From positions 3,903,501 to 3,967,500 of the forward strand of contig NZ_CP029078.1 in NCBI RefSeq assembly GCF_005222485.1: 64,000 nucleotides of DNA, given 5' to 3'. The first letter of the stretch is position 1; every line of letters starts with the position of its first letter. The notes beneath the pieces were generated by a model. That model was not told where the DNA came from and ran no database searches. It saw nothing but the letters and a program-made list of their open reading frames with translations. The position numbers and the translations under genes are program-made. Origin of the DNA: Streptomyces griseoviridis. GTDB taxonomy: Bacteria > Actinomycetota > Actinomycetes > Streptomycetales > Streptomycetaceae. Shown piece after piece: positions 32,461 through 40,137 of the stretch.

Positions 32461-34095
32461 TCAGGCGGGCACGCCGGCCGCTCCCGTCGTCACCGCCGTG
32501 TCCGCGGAACCAGCCGTCCCATCCATCCCGTCCATCTCGTCCAACCTGTCCGCCACATCCGGCCCGCCCGGCTCGTCCGTCCCGGCGCCCTCCAGGTGCT
32601 GGGCCGGGCGCTTCGGCAGCGCGAACATCAGGACGAAGATCGCGGCCATCACCACGGCCACCCAGCCCAGCGCGTTCTGGAAGGCGTCCACGAAGGCGGG
32701 GCCCATCTGGGCCGGGGTCAGCCGGTCGCCGATCTCGCCGAAGAAGACCACGGACACCAGGCCGAGTCCGAGCGCGTTGCCCATCTGCTGCACGGTGTTG
32801 ATGAGCCCCGAGGCGGACCCGGCGTGCTCGCGCGGGACGCCCGACAGGACGGCGTCCGTCAGCGGCGCGACGATCAGGCCCATGCCGACGCCCATCACGA
32901 CCAGCGGCAGCGCCATCTGCCAGGAGGTGATGCCGAGCCCGTAGTGGCCGGCCTCCCAGAGGTAGGACAGCACGCCGAGGCCCATCAGCAGCGCGCCCGC
33001 CTGGAGCACCCCGCGTCCGAAGCGCGGCACCAGCTTCTGCACGGACAGCGCGGCGGCCGTGGAGACGGCGATCGAGAACGGCACGCCGGTCAGCCCGGCC
33101 CGCAGCGCGCTCCAGCCGAGGCCGACCTGCATGTACAGGGTCCACACCAGGAAGAAGATGCCGAGCCCGATGCCGAAGACGGTCTGGACGGCGATGCCCG
33201 CGGCGAAGCTCTTGACCTTGAAGAGGGACAGCTCGATCAGCGGGGAGCCGTCCCGCGCCGCCTTGCGCCGCTCGTACGCCACCAGCGCCGCGAAGACGCC
33301 GAGCGCGCCCGCCATCGACGCGTAGCCCCACAGCGGCCAGTCCAGCTCCTCGCCGCGGGTCAGCGGGTAGAGCAGCATCAGCAGTCCGAGGGTGACGAGC
33401 GCGACGCCCACCAGGTCGAGGCGGAGGGCGCGGGGCGCCTTCGACTCGGTGATGAACCGGCTGCCGAGGATCAGTCCGACGACGCCGACCGGCAGGTTGA
33501 TCAGGAAGATCGGGCGCCATTCGAGGCCGAAGAGGTTCCACTCCGTCAGCAGCGCGCCGAGCAGCGGCCCGGAGACCGCGCCCAGGCCGACGATCGCGCC
33601 GAAGAGGCCGAAGACCTTGCCGCGCTCGTGCGCGGGGAAGGTGGCGTGCACGATCGACAGGACCTGCGGGACCATCATCGCCGCCATGGCGCCCTGGAGG
33701 ATGCGTGAGGCGACCAGCATCTCGGGGTTGGCGGCGAAGCCGCAGAGCGCGGAGGCGACCGTGAACCCGCCGATACCGAGCAGGAACAGGCGTTTGCGTC
33801 CGTGAATATCACCCAGGCGTCCGCCGGTGATGAGCCCGGCCGCGAAGGCGAGCGCGTAGCCGGCGGTTATCCACTGGATCTGGCTGAAGGTGGCGCCCGT
33901 GTCCCGTTCGATCGACGGGATGGCTATGTTGACGATCGTGACGTCGACGAGGTCCATGAAAGCGGCCGTCATCACGATCGCGAGAGCGAACCAGCGCCGC
34001 CGGTCCGTGGCGTCGGCGGGCGGGTCGACGGGCACGTCGGCGGGCGGGGTGACCGGTGCGGCGACCATCTCCGCAGGGGTCTCGGGTGAAGTCAT
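32461..34095 (-). CDS. EmrB/QacA-type MFS drug exporter
   Basis: A 544-residue DHA2-family exporter of 14 membrane segments. Motifs: MDLVDVTIVNIAIPSI in segment 1, GGRLGDIHGRKRLFLLG between segments 2 and 3, and the antiporter motif in GAIVGLGAVSGPLLGALL. The last 60 residues are Asp/Gly/Thr-rich with a DEMDGMDGTAG stretch. It faces a WYL regulator over only 62 bases, so the two are likely controlled together. Substrate unknown; a drug or metabolite efflux role is inferred from the family. Confidence 0.9.
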   Translation of the reverse strand: MTSPETPAEMVAAPVTPPADVPVDPPADATDRRRWFALAIVMTAAFMDLVDVTIVNIAIPSIERDTGATFSQIQWITAGYALAFAAGLITGGRLGDIHGRKRLFLLGIGGFTVASALCGFAANPEMLVASRILQGAMAAMMVPQVLSIVHATFPAHERGKVFGLFGAIVGLGAVSGPLLGALLTEWNLFGLEWRPIFLINLPVGVVGLILGSRFITESKAPRALRLDLVGVALVTLGLLMLLYPLTRGEELDWPLWGYASMAGALGVFAALVAYERRKAARDGSPLIELSLFKVKSFAAGIAVQTVFGIGLGIFFLVWTLYMQVGLGWSALRAGLTGVPFSIAVSTAAALSVQKLVPRFGRGVLQAGALLMGLGVLSYLWEAGHYGLGITSWQMALPLVVMGVGMGLIVAPLTDAVLSGVPREHAGSASGLINTVQQMGNALGLGLVSVVFFGEIGDRLTPAQMGPAFVDAFQNALGWVAVVMAAIFVLMFALPKRPAQHLEGAGTDEPGGPDVADRLDEMDGMDGTAGSADTAVTTGAAGVPA

Positions 34096-34104
34096 ACCGT
34101 GAAG

Positions 34105-34136
34105 CTAGGAGCCGCTTAGGTCAGATCGTGTCCTAG
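34105..34136. promoter_or_regulatory. Inverted repeat in the exporter/WYL regulator divergent promoter
   Basis: CTAGGA (34105-34110) and TCCTAG (34131-34136) are separated by 20 bases and sit in the middle of the 62-base spacer, a good place for the WYL regulator to act on both genes. Confidence 0.5.
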
Positions 34137-34157
34137 TTGTCGGGCATCCTCGACTGT

Positions 34158-35117
34158 ATGACGACCGACACTCCGGCGCGGCTCCTCCAGCTCCTCTCGC
34201 TCCTCCAGACGCCCCGCGAATGGCCGGGCGGCGAGCTGGCCGACCGGCTCGGCGTCTCCCGGCGCACGGTCCGCCGCGACATCGACCGGCTGCGTGAACT
34301 GGGCTATCCCGTCCAGGCGTCGAAGGGCGCGGACGGCGGCTACCGGCTGGTCGCGGGCAAGGCGATGCCCCCGCTCGTCCTGGACGACGAGGAGGCGGTG
34401 GCCATCGCGGTCGGGCTGCGCGCGGGGGCGGGGCACGCGCTGGAGGGGGTCGACGAGGCGTCCGTGCGCGCCCTCGCCAAGCTGGAGCAGGTGCTGCCGT
34501 CCCGGCTGCGCCACCGCGTCTCCACCCTCCAGGCCGCGACGACGCCGCTGACCAGCGGGGACGGCGCGAGCATCTCCCCCGAGACGCTCACCGTCATGGC
34601 GTCGACGGTCGCCGGGCGGGAGCGGCTGCGGTTCGCCTACCGGGCCGGGGACGGCACCGCGTCGCACCGGGTCACCGAGCCGTACCGGCTGGTGTCGACG
34701 GGCCGGCGCTGGTACCTCGTCGCGTACGACCTCGACCGGGCCGACTGGCGCACCTTCCGCGTCGACCGGGTCAGCGACCCCTTCGCCACCGGCGCCCGCT
34801 TCACCCCTCGCGAGCTGCCGACGGGCAGCGCGGCGGAGTTCCTGCGGCGCTCGATGCGGGGCCTGCACGAGTCCTACGTCTTCGCGGCCACGTTCGCGGC
34901 ACCCGCCGACCGCCTCCCGAGCTGGCTGGGCAGCCCCGAGCCGCTGGGCGCGACCCACTGCCGGGTCAGCGCCACGACCGACGACGCCCCGCGGTGGCTC
35001 GCGGTCAAGCTCGCCATGCTGGGCCACGAGTTCACGGTCCACGAACCGGAGGAACTGAAGGACGCGATAAGGGAGTTGGCGGGCCGCCTGACGAGAGCGG
35101 TGACGGAACCCTCCTGA
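34158..35117 (+). CDS. YafY-type WYL-domain transcriptional regulator
   Basis: A 319-residue regulator: N-terminal HTH_11 (ARLLQLLSLLQTPREWPGGE then VSRRTVRRDIDRL) and a WYL domain (about residues 145-215: RLRFAYRAGDG, TEPYRLVSTGRRWYLVAYDL, WRTFRVDRV), followed by a WCX domain. The Trp-Tyr-Leu motif is intact. WYL proteins bind nucleotides, nucleic acid or small ligands. The ATG at 34158 has no clear ribosome-binding site, consistent with a leaderless transcript. It diverges from an MFS exporter. Confidence 0.92.
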   Translation: MTTDTPARLLQLLSLLQTPREWPGGELADRLGVSRRTVRRDIDRLRELGYPVQASKGADGGYRLVAGKAMPPLVLDDEEAVAIAVGLRAGAGHALEGVDEASVRALAKLEQVLPSRLRHRVSTLQAATTPLTSGDGASISPETLTVMASTVAGRERLRFAYRAGDGTASHRVTEPYRLVSTGRRWYLVAYDLDRADWRTFRVDRVSDPFATGARFTPRELPTGSAAEFLRRSMRGLHESYVFAATFAAPADRLPSWLGSPEPLGATHCRVSATTDDAPRWLAVKLAMLGHEFTVHEPEELKDAIRELAGRLTRAVTEPS

Positions 35118-35129
35118 ACCGGGGCGATC

Positions 35130-35160
35130 GATGAGGCGCAGGAGTCACCCGCGCCTCATC
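35130..35160. terminator. Terminator after the WYL gene
   Basis: GATGAGGCGC pairs with GCGCCTCATC around an 11-base loop. CCCTAC hexamers (35219-35237) follow and run into the stop of the convergent TetR gene. Confidence 0.65.
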
Positions 35161-35232
35161 GGTCCCTCGCGCCCCATCAGTCCCTCGCCCTCGCCCCCGC
35201 CCCCGGCCCCCACTCTCGCCCTACCCCTACCC

Positions 35233-36069
35233 CTACCCCTCACCCTCGGCCGAGGTGGCGGAGGACCCTGAGGCCCGTTCGCCCCCGGCCGGCGTTGCGG
35301 GCCCCTCCGCGCTCCCCCACCCGAACCCCCGCAGGGACTCCAGGTTCCGCAGCGCTCCGGCCGCCGGGCCCGCCGCTCCGGAGGCGGGCGACTCGTCGGC
35401 CGCCCAGCTCTCCACCGCGACCCGGACGACGGCCCCGGCGACCGCCGCCGCGAACCTCAGCTCCCCGTTGCCAACGTTGTCGCCGCCCTCCGCACCCCCG
35501 GAACCACCGCTGCCGTCATCGGCGCTCCCCCGGCGCAGGCGCTGGGCCAGCACCTCGACGAGCCGTTCCTCCGACTCAAGGCAGACCTCCGCCCAGACCC
35601 GGGCCAGCGCCGGGCTGCTGTCGGTCAGCCGGATCAGGGTGCGCACGAGCTGCCAGGAGGCCGCGGAGACCCCGGCGCCCGGCGTGAACGTGTACCGGAC
35701 CGCGTGCGCCAGCGCCTCCGGGACCGTCAGGTCGGCGGGGGCCGTGCGGACCGCCTCCGCCCAGCGTTCCGCGCCGGCCGCGTAGAGCGGGGCGACGGCC
35801 TCCTCCTTGGTCGCGAAGTACCGGTAGAAGGTGCGCGGGGCGATCCCCGCGGCCCGCGCGATGTCCTCGGCGCGGGTGGCCCGCAGCCCCTGCCGTACGA
35901 ACAGTCCGGCCGCCGCGCGGGCGATCTCGATCCGGGTGGCGGCCTTGCGCCGCTCGGTCAGCGAGCCCTGCGCCGAAGGTGCCTCGTCGGGTGGCCCGGA
36001 GGGCGGTCCTGAGGGTGGCTCGGCCGGGAAGGCGGGGTGGGGATTCCGTGCGGGGGTGGGGCTGCTCAC
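35233..36069 (-). CDS. TetR family transcriptional regulator
   Basis: A 278-residue regulator with a Pro-rich 35-residue leader, then a TetR helix-turn-helix (RIEIARAAAGLFVRQGLRAT, DIARAAGIAPRTFYRYFATKEE) and a ligand domain interrupted by a Gly/Ser/Asp loop near residue 190 (RGSADDGSGGSGGAEGGDN). The C-terminal 50 residues are low complexity. The GTG at 36067-36069 is the listed start. No obvious target lies beside it; a nearly 900-base gap is upstream. Confidence 0.85.
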   Translation of the reverse strand: MSSPTPARNPHPAFPAEPPSGPPSGPPDEAPSAQGSLTERRKAATRIEIARAAAGLFVRQGLRATRAEDIARAAGIAPRTFYRYFATKEEAVAPLYAAGAERWAEAVRTAPADLTVPEALAHAVRYTFTPGAGVSAASWQLVRTLIRLTDSSPALARVWAEVCLESEERLVEVLAQRLRRGSADDGSGGSGGAEGGDNVGNGELRFAAAVAGAVVRVAVESWAADESPASGAAGPAAGALRNLESLRGFGWGSAEGPATPAGGERASGSSATSAEGEG

Positions 36070-36967
36070 GTCGGCAGGCTATGCCCATGTGACACAATCT
36101 GCCATCCGGCGGGCCACCCCGGGGTTCAGGTTCGGGGTGCCCCGCCGTCCAGGCTTCGGACGGCGACGGGACGGCGTCCGCGGGGCGATTACAGGCGGAA
36201 TGACGGCGCCGCCCGGCACTCACCCGGCGAGAAGTCCGCGGACGCGGCACCCGGCCTTCGGCCCCCTGCCCCCTGCCCCCGGCTCCCGGCTCCCGGCTCC
36301 CGGCAAGGAGAGAGCCGGGCCTCAGCGCCCGGGGGGAGGGGCGCCGAAGCCCGGCTCACGGAAGGTCCCGGCGCCGGGGGGGATGTGCGTCGGGACGCGT
36401 GGTCCAGGAGGGGCCCTCGGGTGGTCGTTCTCGGGCCCGGTGTGGTGGGGCGGTGGCCCCAGGGGTCAGTGCGGTCTGCTCGTCCGGTGCTCCACGGTCC
36501 GCGGTCCTGGGACGGTGCGATCAGCGAGGGCGGTGGGCGTCCGCGGTGCGGTGCGGTCTGCGAGGGCGGTGGGTGCCCCGGTGCGGTGCGACTCCCCGGG
36601 ACCGGTCCGCGTCCCCGGGAGGGGCCCGATCCTCGGGCCCTGTTGTCTTGTTTCCCGCGAGTCGAACACTTGAAGCGACGACTCAGAGCCATGTTTGCGC
36701 GGTCTTTCGCCACCCGGCGTACGCGGCGGGCCCAAAGCAGGCCCCGTCCCTCCCTCAACCATGCCCCACTCCCCCTCCGTCGGCCCTCACGGCCGCCGGT
36801 TCCCGGCCACCCGCCCTCGGGGGCCGTCCGTGCCCCGGACCCGGTCCTGGCCGACTCAGACACGCGCCCCTGTCAGGCCGCGGCCAGGTCACGCCGGGGC
36901 CAGTTCAGGCCGGGGCCAGGCCACCCCGGAACCAGGCCACCTCGGGCCAGGCAACCTCGGACCCAGG
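36070..36967. other. 898-base region without a convincing gene
   Basis: Low-complexity GC DNA. 36255-36305 has four to five CCCCTGCC/CGGCTCC repeats; 36312-36357 has a 9-bp stem (GAGCCGGGC/GCCCGGCTC) with an internal hairpin; 36520-36620 has degenerate GCGAGGGCGGTGGG and GTGCGGTGCG repeats; 36650-36720 is less GC-rich. 36875-36967 holds repeated CCAGGC units just after hrdD. Open frames exist on both strands but none has a start signal or consistent protein-like composition. Confidence 0.55.
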
Positions 36968-37966
36968 TCAGGCCGCGGCCTCGAAGCCCGTGTCGCGGGC
37001 CAGCTTCTTCAGTTCGAGCAGGGCGTGCTTCTCGATCTGCCGGATGCGCTCACGGGTCAGCCCGTGCTCCTTGCCGACCTCGGTCAGCGTGCGCTCACGG
37101 CCGTCGTCGATGCCGTACCGCATCTTGATGATGGACGCCGTTCGCGGGTCGAGACGGCCGATGAGGTCGTCCAGCTCCTCGCTGCGCAGCAGTGTCAGCA
37201 CGGACTGCTCGGGGGAGACCGCCGACGTGTCCTCCAGGAGGTCGCCGAACTGCGTCTCGCCCTGGTCGTCCACCGCCATGTTCAGCGAGACCGGGTCGCG
37301 GGCCCAGTCGAGCACGTCGACGACACGCTCGGGCGTCGAGCCAAGCTCCGTCGCCACCTCGGTGGGCTCCGGGTCACGGCCGTGCTCGCGGTTGAACTCG
37401 CGCTGCACACGCCGGATCCGGCCCAGCTCCTCCACCAGGTGGACGGGGAGGCGGATGGTGCGGGACTGGTCGGCTATCGAGCGGGTGATCGCCTGACGGA
37501 TCCACCAGGTCGCGTACGTGGAGAACTTGAAGCCCTTGCGGTAGTCGAACTTCTCCACCGCGCGCACCAGGCCGGCGTTGCCCTCCTGGACGAGGTCGAG
37601 CAGCGGGAGGCCACTGCGCGGGTAGCGGCGTGCGACCGCGACGACCAGCCGGAGGTTGGAGCAGATGAAGATGTCCTTGGCCCGCTCGCCGTCGGCGATC
37701 AGGGCGTCCAGCTCCTCGCGGGTGGCGGTGGCCCTCGACTCCTCGAACCCGTCGAGGACCTGTCGCGCGAACACACCCGCCTCGATCATCTGAGACAGCT
37801 CGACCTCCTTGGCGGCGTCGAGCAGCGGCGTACGCGCGATCTCGTCGAGGTACATGCCGACCAGGTCACGGTCGGCGATCTCGCCGGTACGGGCGCGAAC
37901 ACTGCTTGCCGCGTCGGCCGTCTCGCCGGTGGCGGACTTACGACGGGCGACGGCACGGGTTGCCAT
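36968..37966 (-). CDS. hrdD: RNA polymerase principal-like sigma factor HrdD
   Basis: A 332-residue group 2 sigma-70 factor. Order: MATRAVARRKSATGETADAA leader, region 1.2 (RDLVGMYLDEIARTPLL), region 2 (PLLDLVQEGNAGLVRAVEKF, STYATWWIRQAITRSIADQS), region 3, and region 4 helix-turn-helix (TLTEVGKEHGLTRERIRQIE). Length and N-terminus match HrdD of S. coelicolor rather than the longer HrdB. The ATG is at 37964-37966. A SigR-type promoter lies about 110 bases upstream, so expression should rise under thiol-oxidative stress. Confidence 0.95.
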   Translation of the reverse strand: MATRAVARRKSATGETADAASSVRARTGEIADRDLVGMYLDEIARTPLLDAAKEVELSQMIEAGVFARQVLDGFEESRATATREELDALIADGERAKDIFICSNLRLVVAVARRYPRSGLPLLDLVQEGNAGLVRAVEKFDYRKGFKFSTYATWWIRQAITRSIADQSRTIRLPVHLVEELGRIRRVQREFNREHGRDPEPTEVATELGSTPERVVDVLDWARDPVSLNMAVDDQGETQFGDLLEDTSAVSPEQSVLTLLRSEELDDLIGRLDPRTASIIKMRYGIDDGRERTLTEVGKEHGLTRERIRQIEKHALLELKKLARDTGFEAAA

Positions 37967-38074
37967 GCGAGCTCCCTTGCGATGGTGGGCTGGCGGGTGG
38001 TCCTTCAGACACCCGGGCACTCGACGTGGAGTACCCGTCGGCACCTTTTCGGGTGCCCAGCATCTGATGGAAAC

Positions 38075-38101
38075 AACGACTGGAATCCGGACAGAATTCC
38101 C
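38075..38101 (-). promoter_or_regulatory. SigR-type promoter of hrdD
   Basis: On the minus strand GGGAAT (38096-38101), a spacer of exactly 18 bases and GTT (38075-38077) match the SigR consensus GGGAAT-N18-GTT perfectly. hrdD is an established SigR target in S. coelicolor. Downstream, a small hairpin GGCACC/GGTGCC (38039-38057) is in the leader. Confidence 0.8.
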
Positions 38102-38158
38102 AACCCGACCCCCGATTTTTCTGATCATGCAGTACCCTGTGCCGCCCCGGAGGCCCGC

Positions 38159-38440
38159 GTGACGGTGTCGGAACCCACAGAGGCGCAGGTCAGGCCGGGA
38201 GCAGAGAAGGATCTCGACGCTCTCGCCGACCTCTGCCACCCCTATGTACGTGAGACGTCCATCACGTTCGATACCACCGTTCTCCGTAGCGAGGAGCGCC
38301 GATCGCGGCTGCTCTCCCACCCTGAAGACGGTCCGTACCGGCTGATGGTTGCCGCGGATGCGGACACACAGGAGATTCTGGGCTACGCCATATGCGGTCC
38401 TTATCGCGCCAAGAGCGCGCACCGGGCGGCATCCCGGTAG
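38159..38440 (+). pseudogene. N-terminal half of a Pat-type GNAT acetyltransferase (truncated)
   Basis: A 93-codon frame from GTG 38159. TEAQVRPGAEKDLDALADL, YVRETSITFDTTVLRSEERR, LLSHPEDGPYRLMVAAD and ILGYAICGPYRAK match the first half of phosphinothricin-N-acetyltransferase-like GNATs, which are usually 165-180 residues. The acetyl-CoA loop is missing and the frame ends within 15 residues of the last match, where it meets the inverted C-terminal half. The gene is broken. It diverges from hrdD. Confidence 0.8.
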
Positions 38441-38565
38441 CGCCCGGCCTTGCGGCCCACCTCGCGGCCCACCTTGCGGCCCACCTCGCGGCCCCGCGCC
38501 GGCGACTGGGAGCCGAACCGTTCGCGCAGCCGGGTGGACGCCTCGTCGGGCTGCGCGACGGCGCG
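38401..38565 (-). pseudogene. C-terminal segment of a Pat-type GNAT, inverted against its N-terminal half
   Basis: Read on the minus strand from about 38565 to a TAA at 38401: AVAQPDEASTRLRERFG, then REVGRKVGREVGRKAGRYRD. This follows the Pat-family C-terminus (LPNEASARLHERFGF, then REVGRKFGRYWDVAW), with the REVGRK element duplicated by a 24-bp tandem repeat (38449-38496). There is no start codon of its own. Its 3' end overlaps the end of the plus-strand N-terminal half. Confidence 0.7.
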
Positions 38566-38578
38566 CCCTCCCCGTCTC

Positions 38579-39370
38579 TCAGCCGAACTGCACCGACCGC
38601 TTGGCCAGCCCCAGCCAGAACCCGTCGATGACGGACTTCTGGGCGTCCAGGTCGCCGGTCGCGTCCGCCGCGCCCATGGTGACGAACAGCGGTGCGAAGT
38701 GCTCGGTGCGCGGGTGGGCGAGCTGTCCCGCGGGCGACTTGCGCGGGAAGTCGAGGAGCGCGTCGACGTCGCCGGCGTCGAGCATCCGGTGCCCCCAGTC
38801 GTCGAACTCGGCCGACCAGCCGGGCACCCCGGGGCCCTGGTGGCGCAGCGCGGCCAGGTTGTGGGTGAAGAAGCCGGAGCCGACGATCAGGACCCCCTCG
38901 TCGCGCAGCGGTGCGAGCCTGCGTCCGATCTCCATGAGCCTGACGGGGTCGAGGGTCGGCATGGAGACCTGGAGCACCGGGATGTCGGCGGCCGGAAACA
39001 TCTCGACGAGCGGCACGTAGGCGCCGTGGTCGAGGCCGCGGTCGGGGATGTCCTGGACCGGGGTGCCGGGGGCGCGCAGCAGCTTCCGTACCGACTCGGC
39101 GAGCGCGGGGGCGCCCGGGGCGTCGTAGGTCACCCGGTAGTAGTGCTCGGGGAAGCCCCAGAAGTCGTAGACGAGCGGGACGGCGGTGGTGGCGCCGAGG
39201 GCGAGCGGGGCCTCCTCCCAGTGGGCGGAGACCATGAGGATGGCCTTGGGCCGCGGCAGGTCGGCCGACCAGGCGGCGAGTTCGCCGGGCCAGACGGGGT
39301 CGTCCGCGAGCGGCGGGGCGCCGTGGCTCAGATAGAGGGCGGGCATGCGCTCCTGGGTGGCGGCGGACAT
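38579..39370 (-). CDS. LigB/DODA-type extradiol dioxygenase
   Basis: A 263-residue class III extradiol dioxygenase. Metal-ligand candidates are LYLSHGAPPL (His about 16), SAHWEE (His about 50) and GLDHGAYVPL (His about 114); FFTHNLAAL carries a later conserved His. Members open catechols such as DOPA; the natural substrate here is unknown. The ATG at 39368-39370 is listed, with an alternative Met eight codons on. It faces a MarR gene over 94 bases with an inverted repeat, so it is probably induced by a phenolic or quinone ligand. Confidence 0.9.
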   Translation of the reverse strand: MSAATQERMPALYLSHGAPPLADDPVWPGELAAWSADLPRPKAILMVSAHWEEAPLALGATTAVPLVYDFWGFPEHYYRVTYDAPGAPALAESVRKLLRAPGTPVQDIPDRGLDHGAYVPLVEMFPAADIPVLQVSMPTLDPVRLMEIGRRLAPLRDEGVLIVGSGFFTHNLAALRHQGPGVPGWSAEFDDWGHRMLDAGDVDALLDFPRKSPAGQLAHPRTEHFAPLFVTMGAADATGDLDAQKSVIDGFWLGLAKRSVQFG

Positions 39371-39386
39371 GGCGGCGACTCCCTAC

Positions 39387-39439
39387 TTGAAACCTAAAAC
39401 GTATGCGCACAGCCTACGCCGCACTTGTTTAACTTTCAA
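39387..39439. promoter_or_regulatory. Inverted-repeat operator pair between dioxygenase and marR-like gene
   Basis: TTGAAACCTAAA (39387-39398) and TTTAACTTTCAA (39428-39439) are inverted copies matching at 10 of 12 positions. One lies beside each start in an AT-rich divergent region, as expected for a MarR repressor controlling both genes. Confidence 0.6.
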
Positions 39440-39464
39440 TGAGGGTGCTCGTACAGTGGAGCCC

Positions 39465-39965
39465 ATGAACACGGCATCCGAGAACCCCCGCTGGCTGACC
39501 GACGAGGAACAGCGAGTCTGGCGCGCCTACCTGCACGCCAGCACCCTTCTCGAGGACCACCTCGACCGGCAGCTCCAGCGGGACGCCGGTATGCCGCACG
39601 TCTACTACGGGCTGATCGTCGCGCTCGCCGAGGCCCCGCAGCGCCGGCTGCGGATGACCGAACTGGCGATGAAGGCGAAGATCACCCGCTCCCGCCTCTC
39701 GCACGCCATCGCCCGCCTGGAGAAGAACGGCTGGGTGCGCCGCGAGGACTGTCCGTCCGACAAGCGCGGCCAGTTCGCGGTCCTCACCGACGAGGGCCTG
39801 AAGGTTCTGGAGCAGACCGCTCCCGGGCACGTCAGCGCCGTCCGGCAGGCGGTGTTCGAACGTCTGACGCCGGAACAGCAGAAGTCCCTCGGCGAGATCA
39901 TGCAGATCGTCGCCGAGGGACTCCAGCCGAACGAGGCGGGCGCGGACCTGCCCTGGCTGCGGTAG
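39465..39965 (+). CDS. MarR family transcriptional regulator
   Basis: A 166-residue winged-helix regulator: RMTELAMKAKITRSRLSHAIARL as recognition helices and KNGWVRREDCPSDKRGQFAVLTDEG as the wing, with long dimerisation helices at both ends. One Cys (REDC) in the wing could be redox-active, which is speculative. The ATG at 39465 lies close to the likely promoter. It diverges from the LigB-type dioxygenase and should regulate it. Confidence 0.92.
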   Translation: MNTASENPRWLTDEEQRVWRAYLHASTLLEDHLDRQLQRDAGMPHVYYGLIVALAEAPQRRLRMTELAMKAKITRSRLSHAIARLEKNGWVRREDCPSDKRGQFAVLTDEGLKVLEQTAPGHVSAVRQAVFERLTPEQQKSLGEIMQIVAEGLQPNEAGADLPWLR

Positions 39966-39993
39966 GCGGCCGGGGACACCGGCCCCGGCCGCC
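39965..39993. terminator. Terminator after the marR-like gene
   Basis: GGCGGCCGGGG pairs perfectly with CCCCGGCCGCC around a 7-base loop, starting at the last base of the gene. Downstream a 19-bp segment containing CGTCACGGCGGCCCCCGC is repeated twice (about 40080-40118). Confidence 0.75.
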
Positions 39994-40137
39994 ACGTCAG
40001 GGCGACACCGCCGACACCGGGCCGTGGTCAGCGGCCCGCTGCCCACGGCCCGCGGACGGACGCCACCCGCGGCTCCCGCCCGTCACGGCGGCCCCCGCCC
40101 GTCACGGCGGCCCCCGCCGTCCGCCCTGCCGCTCCCG

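Noticed and set aside
36695-38158. Plus-strand open frame running into the GNAT fragment
   Set aside because: Antisense to hrdD; only the part after GTG 38159 resembles a protein family.
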